Assembly (NCBI GenBank): GCA_945861875.1
Contig: CAMAWC010000002.1
Coordinates: 1 to 64,000 of the forward strand
Source of the DNA: Bordetella parapertussis
Lineage (GTDB): Bacteria > Pseudomonadota > Gammaproteobacteria > Burkholderiales > SG8-39
Length of the DNA: 64,000 nucleotides
Reading direction: 5' to 3'
The stretch's first letter is position 1; every line of letters begins with the position of its first letter. The position numbers were made by a program, and so were the translations under genes. Below, one piece after another: positions 48,256-55,645 of the stretch. The notes beneath the pieces were generated by a model. That model saw only the letters and a program-made list of their open reading frames with translations. It ran no database searches and was not told where the DNA came from.

Positions 48256-49467
48256 ATGCGCGATCGGAATACGACACGAAACCCGAAACGAATCCACGCA
48301 CCGTTGCTGGAATTGCGGCTGCTGGGCTGTTTTTCGGCCCTGGCATGCGGCAAGCCCGTGGTCCTGCGCGCGCGCAAGGATCGCGCCCTGCTGGCGTACC
48401 TCGCGCTTTCCTCCGGACGCGGCTGCAGTCGCGAGCGGCTCGCCGATATCCTTTGGGGCGAGGTCGAGGGCGACGCGCGCCACAGCCTGCGCCAGAGCCT
48501 GTCGGCGATTTCCCGCGCCATTGCCGGCGCGCACCCGGCGTCTGCGCGCGCGCTGCAGGTCGATCGTGACAAAGTGAGCCTGGAACCGGATTGCGTCGTG
48601 GTCGATGCGCTGCGCGTGCGCACCCTGCTACAGAGCAAATCCGCGTTGGAGCTGGAGGCAGGCGGGCAACTGCATGCGGGCCGCCTGCTGGAGGATCTCG
48701 GCCGCGTCTCGCCGCACTTCGACGACTGGCTGGTGGCGGAGCGCGAACAGCTTGCGGTCGAGGCAATCAACGCCAATCGCCTGCTGCTCGATCTGCACGC
48801 GGCGGCAGGCACGCCGGAAAAAGCCATCGCGGCGGCCTCGCGGCTGGTCGCTACCGATCCTTTCCGGGAAGAGGCTCGCCTCGAGCTGATTTTCCTGTAC
48901 GCCGAATGCGGCCACACGCGGGCGGCGATCGCGCAGTACGAAGCGTATGCCACGCTGTTGCGCGAGGAACTCGGCGCGCAGCCAGGCGAAGCGGCCACGC
49001 AGGTGCATCGATTGCTGCTGGAGGGCGAGACGCCGGCGCGGCGCGGCCGGCGCGCGAACATGCCCGCGCGCATGCCCCCGGTCCCGGGCGCGAAAGATGA
49101 ACCGCTGCGGCACGCGGTCCTCGTGCTCGAACAGATGCCCGATTGCATCGTCATTACGGATCTTGACGGGTGCATCGTCGGCTGGAACGAATGGGCGACG
49201 CGCAACTTCGGTTACGACAAGTGCGAGGTGCTCGGGCGCAAGCCCATTTTCCTGTACGGGCCCGGCGCGGACGGCCGCCTGACGGACGAACTCATCGCCA
49301 AGGCGCTGCGCCATGGACGCTGGTCCTGCGTGCTGCGCCTGTTCAACAAGAACGGATCTTCCCGCCTGCACCAGCGCACCATGCTGCCGCTGCGGGACGA
49401 GAACGCTCGCGTCGTCGGTGTATTCGGCGTGACGCGGCCGCTGACGCGGCCCATCCCGGGGCTGTAG
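48256..49467 (+). CDS. BTAD (SARP-type) transcriptional regulator with C-terminal PAS domain
   Basis: The ATG at 48256 gives 403 residues; the 673-residue track entry is an upstream frame extension. Residues about 15-110 form the winged-helix domain of SARP-like regulators (LLELRLLGCFSALACGKPVVLRARKDRALLAYLALS, SRERLADILWGEVEGDARHSLRQSLSAI). Residues about 115-260 are the helical BTAD. Residues about 285-395 are a PAS domain (VLEQMPDCIVITDLDGCIVGWNEWATRNFGY). It probably controls the divergent Rieske/TRAP operon, with PAS as the sensor. A TGTAAAAT box ends 8 bases before the ATG, implying a leaderless mRNA. Confidence 0.87.
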   Translation: MRDRNTTRNPKRIHAPLLELRLLGCFSALACGKPVVLRARKDRALLAYLALSSGRGCSRERLADILWGEVEGDARHSLRQSLSAISRAIAGAHPASARALQVDRDKVSLEPDCVVVDALRVRTLLQSKSALELEAGGQLHAGRLLEDLGRVSPHFDDWLVAEREQLAVEAINANRLLLDLHAAAGTPEKAIAAASRLVATDPFREEARLELIFLYAECGHTRAAIAQYEAYATLLREELGAQPGEAATQVHRLLLEGETPARRGRRANMPARMPPVPGAKDEPLRHAVLVLEQMPDCIVITDLDGCIVGWNEWATRNFGYDKCEVLGRKPIFLYGPGADGRLTDELIAKALRHGRWSCVLRLFNKNGSSRLHQRTMLPLRDENARVVGVFGVTRPLTRPIPGL

Positions 49468-49515
49468 TTTTTCCGCGGGTTTGAGGAGAAGACACGATTC
49501 GCGCTTTTAATCACG

Positions 49516-49761
49516 CTAAGCGGCGGCGGCGGACTCCTGCACACGGTTCCGTAGCGGCCGGAATTGCTTCGGGCCGAGTATTGGGCACAACGCCCGCGTG
49601 TTTTTCTCGTCCCGGACGGCAACTGTGCGCAGGCTCAGCACCTTCTGACCGGCACGCAGCCCCAGCGCGATGCGATACGTGCACGAGGCCGCCTGCAATG
49701 ATGCCAACGGATTAGCCGCATCCATGTTGGCCAGGCAGGTCATGCCCTGCTCTTTGACCAC
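49516..49761 (-). pseudogene. Fragment of an IS91-family-type transposase
   Basis: The 81-residue frame reads MTCLANMDAANPLASLQAAS, then CTYRIALGLRAGQKVLSLRT. As I remember the family, this matches an internal to C-terminal part of IS91-like (Y2) transposases, where the block is followed by a long AdHGFSLHAGVRC segment. Here the similarity stops after about 60 residues (near RALC), so it is a remnant. It may be annotated as a hypothetical protein. The call rests on memory of the motif, not on a search. Confidence 0.55.
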
Positions 49762-49871
49762 AGCAATCCGGTGATCAGCATGGTTACGGCTTTTGTTTGT
49801 ATCGATACGGTTTTATTGAGCAAGCTTCGAACCATGCAGGCGTGGCACTACCTTGAGCATTTGAAGGGCTG

Positions 49872-50073
49872 ATTCCCCTCCTCCTCAAGGAGGAGGGGTC
49901 CGCCGCAGGCGGGGGTGGTAGTAGGGTTCGTGCTCAATGCGCAGCCCTATTCCCTTGCAGGGTGCGTTCTGACCGGTAGGCCAGAACCGCTCAGCCGGCG
50001 CGGCGCATGCTCCGCGAAATCCCGGCTTCGCCCCCTTCGCTTCGCGCCACCCCTCCTCTTCAAGGAGGGGAAT
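49872..50073. repeat. About 200-bp element with GGAGGGG-type inverted ends
   Basis: The left end is ATTCCCCTCCTCCTCAAGG followed by AGGAGGGG, a hairpin, and the right end is CCCCTCCTCTTCAAGGAGGGGAAT. The terminal ATTCCCCTCCT / AGGAGGGGAAT are perfect inverted repeats of 11 bp. No protein is encoded. The structure resembles non-autonomous repeat elements known between genes of GC-rich proteobacteria. Confidence 0.65.
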
Positions 50074-50237
50074 AACTCAGTGTTCACCCTAAAGCAGCGC
50101 CTTGGACATGCGGTGTTCTGAGGCGCTCCCCTCTGCACCCTCACTGCATCGCCCTTAATTGCGGCGGGGGCGCATGATGCTGGTGCGGCCGGCTTGGGGG
50201 CTGTTCACCGGGGCGGGAGTGCTTTAGGCTAGCCGCC

Positions 50238-51683
50238 ATGATCGATCTTGCGATTACCGGGCTTTCCGCCGTCGAACTGTCGCGCCGCGTGCGCGCGCGC
50301 GAATTGTCCGCGGTCGAGGTGCTGAACGCGCATCTTGCCGCGATAGAACGCCACAATCCGGCGCTCAATGCCATTTGCACCCTGGCGGCGGAGCAGGCGT
50401 TGGCGGCGGCGCAAGACACCGATGCGCGCATCGGCCGCGGGGAGGCCGCCGGTGCGCTCGCCGGCGTGCCGGTGGGCATCAAGGACGTGACGCCGACGGC
50501 GGGCATTCGCACCACCTACGGCTCGACGCTGTTTGCCGACAACGTGCCGACCGAGGATGCCGAGGCGGTGACGCGTCTCAAGGCTGCGGGCGCCATTGTC
50601 ATCGGCAAGACCAACACCCCGGAATTTGCCACCGGCGGCAACACCTTCAACGCGGTGTTCGGCGCGACGCGCAACCCCTGGGATACGCGCCTGTCGGCAA
50701 GCGGCTCCACCGGCGGCGGTGCGGCGGCGCTGGCGGCGCGCATGATCGCGCTGGCAGAGGGCACCGACCACGGCGGCTCGATGCGCACGCCGGCGGCGTT
50801 TTGCGGCGTAGTGGGACTGCGCACCACGCCCGGCCTGATTCCGAAGAATCCGGGCGAGCTGCCCTGGCACGACCAGAGCGTGGCCGGGCCGATGGCGCGT
50901 GACGCCCTCGATTGCGCGCTGATGCTCGACGCCATGACCGGCTTGTCTCGGCGCTCGCCGCTGTCCTGTGTCGCGCCGTGGGCGAGCGCTTACGCGCTGG
51001 TATCGACAGCGCGCGACCTCACCGGCCTGCGTGTCGCCTATGCGCCGGAGCTCGGCCGTGTCGGCATGGACAGCGAAGTCGAGGCGCTGTGCCGCAAGGC
51101 GGCGCGCGATCTTGCCGCCCGCGGTGCGACGGTCGATGAGATCGAGGTCGATTTTTCCGATGCGCGCGACGCCTTCATGGTGTTGCGCGGCGAAACCATG
51201 GTCGGCAACCACCTCGAGCGCCTCGGCCGGCTGGATGAGATCGGCATCAATACCGCCAATAACATCCGCGCCGGTTTGCAAGTGACGGTGACGGACATCG
51301 CGGCAGCCGAAAAAAAACGCGCCGAGGTCTGGCTGCGTTTCGCCGCGCTGTTCGAGCGCTACGATGTGCTGCTGACACCGACCGCAACCGTGCCGCCCTT
51401 TCCGGTGGAACAAAACTATCCCGAGTCCATCAACGGCCGAAAGCTTGACAACTACATCGACTGGGCATCGCAGACTTTCCTGATTTCGCTGCCGGCGCTG
51501 CCGGCGGCGAGTGTGCCGGCCGGCCTCACGGCGGGCGGCCTGCCGGTCGGTCTGCAGATTGTCGGGCCGCGCTTTGCCGAACCGGTCATCCTTACGGTGG
51601 CAAAAATGGTGCAGCAGGCGCATCCTGTGGGCTTGCCTGGGCTTGTCGCCGTGGCGACAGGCCGAGCGCAGGGCCGCAGGTAA
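50238..51683 (+). CDS. Amidase-signature family amidohydrolase
   Basis: The 481-residue protein carries the Ser-cisSer-Lys triad. The Lys is in GVPVGIKDVTPTAG (about residue 80), the cis-Ser is in SASGSTGGGAAALAA and the nucleophile Ser is in GTDHGGSMRTPAAFCG. The glycine-rich block departs slightly from the usual GGSSGGSAAA. No partner genes for GatCAB are near, and the ending SVPAGLTAGGLPVGLQIVGPRFAE fits stand-alone amidases. The substrate is unknown. It is alone on the plus strand between IS debris and the oxidase gene. Confidence 0.9.
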   Translation: MIDLAITGLSAVELSRRVRARELSAVEVLNAHLAAIERHNPALNAICTLAAEQALAAAQDTDARIGRGEAAGALAGVPVGIKDVTPTAGIRTTYGSTLFADNVPTEDAEAVTRLKAAGAIVIGKTNTPEFATGGNTFNAVFGATRNPWDTRLSASGSTGGGAAALAARMIALAEGTDHGGSMRTPAAFCGVVGLRTTPGLIPKNPGELPWHDQSVAGPMARDALDCALMLDAMTGLSRRSPLSCVAPWASAYALVSTARDLTGLRVAYAPELGRVGMDSEVEALCRKAARDLAARGATVDEIEVDFSDARDAFMVLRGETMVGNHLERLGRLDEIGINTANNIRAGLQVTVTDIAAAEKKRAEVWLRFAALFERYDVLLTPTATVPPFPVEQNYPESINGRKLDNYIDWASQTFLISLPALPAASVPAGLTAGGLPVGLQIVGPRFAEPVILTVAKMVQQAHPVGLPGLVAVATGRAQGRR

Positions 51684-51784
51684 AAGTGTATAGGAAATTC
51701 AAACCACCTTTTTCTCCATGCACTGACTGTACCAGCCTGAAAAATTACACTGACCCTATTTACGAATAATACATTCGAGATCCC

Positions 51785-51824
51785 TTAAAAATCGGGGTGC
51801 CGGGGCGGGCTTGTTTACCCCGGC
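51785..51824 (-). terminator. Intrinsic terminator of the multicopper oxidase gene
   Basis: On the minus strand GCCGGGG and CCCCGGC form a stem around a 12-base loop, followed by ATTTTTAA. It lies 11 bp after the oxidase stop codon. Confidence 0.65.
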
Positions 51825-51834
51825 GCCCGCTGGC

Positions 51835-53889
51835 TCAGACGATCTTCCACATAGCCATCATGCCGTGGTCTTCGTGCACCACGTTATGGCAGTGCATGGG
51901 GTAGATGCCCTTGTAATCGCGAAAGCGCATCGCCGTGGTGATGGTCGCGCTCGGGTCGATGCGGTACACATCGAAGCGCCCGTTCTCCAGCGCGCGGGTT
52001 GGGTCGGGCTGCGCCGCGCCGTTGTAGTCGAGGATGCGGCCCTCTTCATAGTGCACGTGCAGCGGATGCGACCAGGAGCCGCCGCCGTTCTTGTGCGTCC
52101 ATATCTCGGCCGAGCCCTCGGTCACTTCGTAGGGTGCGGCAAAACGGTCGAACACTGCGCCGTTGGCCACCCAGGTGCCGCTGCCGCGGCCCCACACCCA
52201 TTCCTTTTTCTTGAGCACGGGCAGGTTGGGCAGATCGGGCAGCGGGCGCAGCGCCATGCCGGCGACGATTTTGGTGCTGTTGTCGGTGAGGCCGGTGCGC
52301 TTGGCCTCGACCACGAACTTGATCGCCGCCTGGCTCAGCGCCGGGTCGAGCAGTTTGCCCGACGGGCCGCGACCGTTGGTCTGCTCGGCGCGGTTGACGA
52401 AGTAAAACTCGGTGCCCGGCTTCATGTTGGTGAAATCGAGGATGACGTCAAAGCGTTGCGCCACACCGTGCTTGAAACTGGTCGTGGTGACCGCTCTGGG
52501 CATCAGGTTGCCGTCGTTGCCGATCACCGTTATCGGCACAAAGTTCGCGCCCGTGCCCTGGCGCAGCCACCACCAGTAGAAACGGCTCGGGCCGCCGTTG
52601 TACATGCGGATGCGATAGCGCCGCGGCTGTACGTTCATGAACGGCTGGATGGTGCCGTTCACCGTCAGCTTGTCGCCGATGGCGCCATCCAGGCAGGCGA
52701 GCGGGTAGAAGTCCACGCCCTGCGGATCGAACTGGCGGTCATGGAACATCATCGGCACGTCAAACTCGTAGGGGAAGCTGCCCACGTCCTGCGAGTGGGT
52801 CGGGAAGCGGATGCCGGTGGTGCCGACCACGGTCTCGTCGCCGGTGTCGCACTCGTCATAGATCGGCGCCGCGCCGAACAGGCCGGCGTAGACGTTCTGC
52901 GCAGTGAAGTCGTGCTTGTGGTCGTGGAACCAGAGCGAGCCGAGGGCCTCGCGCCAGTCCCCGCGCACGCCCGCCTTGTTGGCGGGGATCTTGTGCTTGC
53001 TGTTCGGATCTTGCGATTCGAGAATGCCGGCGTACAGGTTGGGGTAATGGTGATCCCAGAACTTGCCCGGGTAGTTGTAATAAAGCGGGCCCCCGTCGCT
53101 CTCGGAGGGGGTGTGGAAGTTGTGCATGTGGGTCGCTATGACCGAGGTGCCAAAGCCCAGGGCAGAGGTGGCATCCACGGCGCTGTCAGGCAGCTCGTTG
53201 TAAATGCGAATCAGCGGCGAGCGGCCGTACTTGGTGCGAAACACCGGGCCGGGCACGCCGGTGCAGCGGTTCGTAGCCGCCAGGCCAGTGGTGCCGGCTT
53301 TCTCGTCGAATTCGCGGTCGACAAACCCCCACGCCGGCTGGCCTTGCAAGCCCGCCGGCATGTCGGTGTGCCAGACGTGCTGGTGCTGAACGGCGCGCAT
53401 CTCGTAGAAGTCCTTGGGCGGGGCGAGCAGGCCGGTGTCCTTGTCGGTGCCGTCCCAGGCCTGGTGGCGAAGATTGGCGTAGGGCGTGGCAGAGGACATC
53501 TCCGGGTGCTCCTCGAGCAGGCGCAGCTTGGAGTCCAGTGGGTTGCTGGGGGCGCTGGTCGGCTTGCCACCGCGCAGGAACATGGTGTCCTGCAGTTCCG
53601 ACACGCTGCTCTTGACGCTGTAGGTGGGGTTCATCTCTTCAAGGCGGTTGAATGCGTCCTTGAACGGGGTGGTGCGCGGGCTGATCAGATCGACGCCCGG
53701 AATCGGACAAACCGGGGTGGAGGCGCCATAGGCCGCGCGCATGCTCAGGCCCTGAATGGGCAGCAGCATGCCGGTGCTGGCGCTCAGCACACCAAGCTTC
53801 AGAAGATTGCGACGATCAAGGCCCGAGCGCGTGAGTTCACGCTGGGTGTCCATGGTGCGTTGAATCAATTGCTGCTGTTTTCTGTTCAT
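51835..53889 (-). CDS. Tat-exported multicopper oxidase (bilirubin-oxidase/CotA-like)
   Basis: The ATG at 53889 follows GGAGGAAA and gives 684 residues. A twin-arginine signal is visible (SGLDRRNLLKLGVLSASTGML). The four copper motifs are present: THMHNFHTP, WFHDHKHDFTAQN, HPLHVHYEEG and HCHNVVHEDHGMM, with the type-1 Cys in the last. It is longer than typical CotA or CueO (about 500), with an extended N-terminal region (about 60-190). It oxidises phenolics, metals or pyrroles; the true substrate is unknown. A palindromic direct repeat lies upstream. Confidence 0.9.
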   Translation of the reverse strand: MNRKQQQLIQRTMDTQRELTRSGLDRRNLLKLGVLSASTGMLLPIQGLSMRAAYGASTPVCPIPGVDLISPRTTPFKDAFNRLEEMNPTYSVKSSVSELQDTMFLRGGKPTSAPSNPLDSKLRLLEEHPEMSSATPYANLRHQAWDGTDKDTGLLAPPKDFYEMRAVQHQHVWHTDMPAGLQGQPAWGFVDREFDEKAGTTGLAATNRCTGVPGPVFRTKYGRSPLIRIYNELPDSAVDATSALGFGTSVIATHMHNFHTPSESDGGPLYYNYPGKFWDHHYPNLYAGILESQDPNSKHKIPANKAGVRGDWREALGSLWFHDHKHDFTAQNVYAGLFGAAPIYDECDTGDETVVGTTGIRFPTHSQDVGSFPYEFDVPMMFHDRQFDPQGVDFYPLACLDGAIGDKLTVNGTIQPFMNVQPRRYRIRMYNGGPSRFYWWWLRQGTGANFVPITVIGNDGNLMPRAVTTTSFKHGVAQRFDVILDFTNMKPGTEFYFVNRAEQTNGRGPSGKLLDPALSQAAIKFVVEAKRTGLTDNSTKIVAGMALRPLPDLPNLPVLKKKEWVWGRGSGTWVANGAVFDRFAAPYEVTEGSAEIWTHKNGGGSWSHPLHVHYEEGRILDYNGAAQPDPTRALENGRFDVYRIDPSATITTAMRFRDYKGIYPMHCHNVVHEDHGMMAMWKIV

Positions 53890-53948
53890 TTGAGATTTCC
53901 TCCGTGGTTTATTAATTGTCAAGCGATGGTTGTACTTGCTGAGTAATC

Positions 53949-53982
53949 CATTTATTTCAATAAATGACATTTATTTCAATAA
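53949..53982. promoter_or_regulatory. Tandem AT-rich operator-like sites upstream of the oxidase
   Basis: CATTTATT-TC-AATAAATG is a perfect 8-2-8 palindrome at 53949-53966, and 15 of its bases (CATTTATTTCAATAA) recur at 53968-53982, 19 bp further. This spacing of nearly two DNA turns fits cooperative repressor binding. It lies 60-93 bp upstream of the oxidase start. Confidence 0.5.
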
Positions 53983-54245
53983 TTTCTAAGTGGATCGGAG
54001 CATTGTTTGTGCCAGACAGAACGCTTATCTTTTTTTTCTATAACTATATGTTTTTAATATAAATTAAAAAAATAGATTTTAAGTTCCCGGCGAAGCAATT
54101 GGGTCACTTGATCCAAAACCCCCAATTTTTTTGGGTTAACACCCATTCCCCCCCCCCAGAATTCACCTCAGGCGGCAACCTTGCTTGTTGTCGTATTGTT
54201 TGAAATATATGCAAACATGCTGAAAATTTTCTTTGCGCCAAAACG
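53983..54245. other. AT-rich gene-free stretch
   Basis: The base composition drops sharply from its GC-rich surroundings, with runs such as TTTTTTTTCTATAACTATATG and AATATAAATTAAAAAAATAG. No gene is visible. A run of C (CCCCCCCC) lies near 54150. It separates the oxidase promoter from the IstB remnant and looks like foreign DNA. Confidence 0.55.
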
Positions 54246-54460
54246 GCACAGAACGCGGTGTTCATCGGCGGCCCCGGTACGGACAAGACGCGTTTGGCCA
54301 CCGCCATCGCAGTGTCCGGCATCGCTTTGCAGGGCAAACGGGTGCGCTTCTACTCCACGGTCGATCTGGTCAGTGTCCTGGCGCGGGAGAAGCACGACGG
54401 CAAGGCCGGGCGGATTGCGCGGTCGCTGATGCGCATGGACCTGGTGGGGGCTGTGTTGCA
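54246..54460 (+). pseudogene. IstB-like ATPase remnant (IS21 family)
   Basis: About 70 residues match the IstB core: NAVFIGGPGTDKTRLATAIA, then LQGKRVRFYSTVDLVSVLAREKHDGKAGRIARSLMRMDLV. The Walker A is altered (GTDKT for GTGKT), and after MRMDLV the usual ILDELGYLPF is missing and the frame leads into low-complexity sequence. There is no upstream start and no IstA gene. It is a dead fragment, 280 bp from the tRNA-Phe gene. Confidence 0.85.
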
Positions 54461-54738
54461 GGATTTACCGACTCGTTCGTGCAAAAGCCAGCGCAGAGGT
54501 CGCGACGGGACTCCTGAACACACAGCGGGGGGGTGGCCCGGGGGTGGTGGGGTCGGACTTGCAGGGTTTGGCTTGGGGCGGCCTATGCGTGCTTGACGAA
54601 CGGGGCTGGAGTACTAAGGAGTTTCGGGCAAGCCTCACCCCGTCAGCACCATCTAACTGAATTGCCTACATCACGCCTACACGAAATAGGTTGGCCAGCT
54701 TGTTTGAGACAAGAAATTTAGTAACTATTTGTTTTTAT

Positions 54739-54814
54739 TGGTGGCCAGGGACGGAATTGAACCGCCGACACGCGGATTTTCAATCCGCTGCTCTACCAAC
54801 TGAGCTACCTGGCC
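54739..54814 (-). tRNA. tRNA-Phe (GAA)
   Basis: The minus strand reads GGCCAGGTAGCTCAGTTGGT as acceptor and D-arm, with anticodon stem-loop GCGGATTGAAAATCCGC (anticodon GAA), a T-arm containing GGTTCAATTCC, and an encoded 3' CCA. The length is 76 bases. Its 3' end faces the accessory region, the usual orientation for island integration. Confidence 0.97.
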
Positions 54815-54864
54815 GTCTTTGAGATTGGTCGACCCGGACGGGTGCAACGCACAAGCGAGCACAA

Positions 54865-54893
54865 ATTATACGGGGATTCGGCAGTCGCGCCAA
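54865..54893 (-). promoter_or_regulatory. Sigma-70 promoter of tRNA-Phe
   Basis: TTGGCG and a perfect TATAAT are separated by exactly 17 bp on the minus strand, about 50 bp upstream of the mature tRNA 5' end. Confidence 0.75.
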
Positions 54894-54940
54894 GAACGCC
54901 TTGGCGGGCAAGGGAAAAGCCTGCTGGCCGGCCCCCTTGG

Positions 54941-55645
54941 CTAGCGCCGCTGGTTGGCCAGCAGGCGCTGGGAGGCCGCGGCCTCGACAAGATCAGCAGG
55001 GCTGCGCAGCCCTTGCAGCATGGCCCGATGTTGCAGCACCTGAAACAGCTGGCCTGTCGCCAGGGCATCGGCAAACGCATGGTGGCGGCTGATATTTACA
55101 ATGCCAAAGACGCTCATCCAGTCATCCAGACTTCTGGCCTTTCTGGCGCGGTCCTGTTCAATCGCCGGCGCGAGCCATGCAAGATCAAGCCAGGAACGCT
55201 TGAACGCTGTGCCAAGGTAGCGGCGCATTGCCTTGCTGATCATGATCTCGTCGAATTGCGAGTGAAAACCCGCCAGCGGGGCTTTACCCACGTAGTCGAT
55301 GAAGTCCAACAGCACTTCACACGGATCGTCCCCGGCAATTTGCTCTGTTCCGCCAATGCCGTGCACCAAAATATTGGCATCGCTGCTCGTCTTGTCCTGG
55401 CGCAGCACCGAATAAAAGCCATCTGCATAGTCTATTCGGGCATCGACAATGGCAATCGCTCCAATGGCGATAAGTCGGTCCCCGAACACGTCCAATCCGC
55501 TCGATTCCACGTCCACCATGACGTAGCGCGGAAGCCGGCCCGCGCCCAGGTCGGGCTCGTCAAGGGCGCGCCATGCATCAAGCCGCCGCCTTTGTTCGGG
55601 CGACAGCCGCACCCGGCTGCCAAGCAGCCATCCGAACAGGCTCAT
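54941..55645 (-). CDS. DnaQ-family 3'-5' exonuclease (DEDDh)
   Basis: The 234-residue protein has exonuclease motif I (YVMVDVESSGLDVFGDRLIAIGAI, D45/E47), motif II around PLAGFHSQFDEIMISKAM and the HxxxxD motif (RHHAFADALATGQLF). It resembles DNA polymerase III epsilon but has extra N- and C-terminal segments and no clamp-binding signature I can see. It overlaps the DUF294 gene by 4 bp, a pairing that recurs next to acetate-type symporters in other proteobacteria. Its role there is unknown. Confidence 0.88.
   Translation of the reverse strand: MSLFGWLLGSRVRLSPEQRRRLDAWRALDEPDLGAGRLPRYVMVDVESSGLDVFGDRLIAIGAIAIVDARIDYADGFYSVLRQDKTSSDANILVHGIGGTEQIAGDDPCEVLLDFIDYVGKAPLAGFHSQFDEIMISKAMRRYLGTAFKRSWLDLAWLAPAIEQDRARKARSLDDWMSVFGIVNISRHHAFADALATGQLFQVLQHRAMLQGLRSPADLVEAAASQRLLANQRR

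Larger units (their letters stand above)
49468..50237. other. 770-bp gene-poor stretch with mobile-element debris
   Basis: No intact gene is visible. It contains an IS91-type transposase fragment (49516-49761, minus) and an inverted-repeat-bounded element (49872-50073). The remaining sequence, including the 160 bp before the amidase, shows nothing I recognise. Confidence 0.6.

Noticed and set aside
51811-53946. 711-residue plus-strand ORF antisense to the multicopper oxidase
   Set aside because: Long antisense frames are common in GC-rich DNA; composition is unnatural and copper motifs are on the minus strand.
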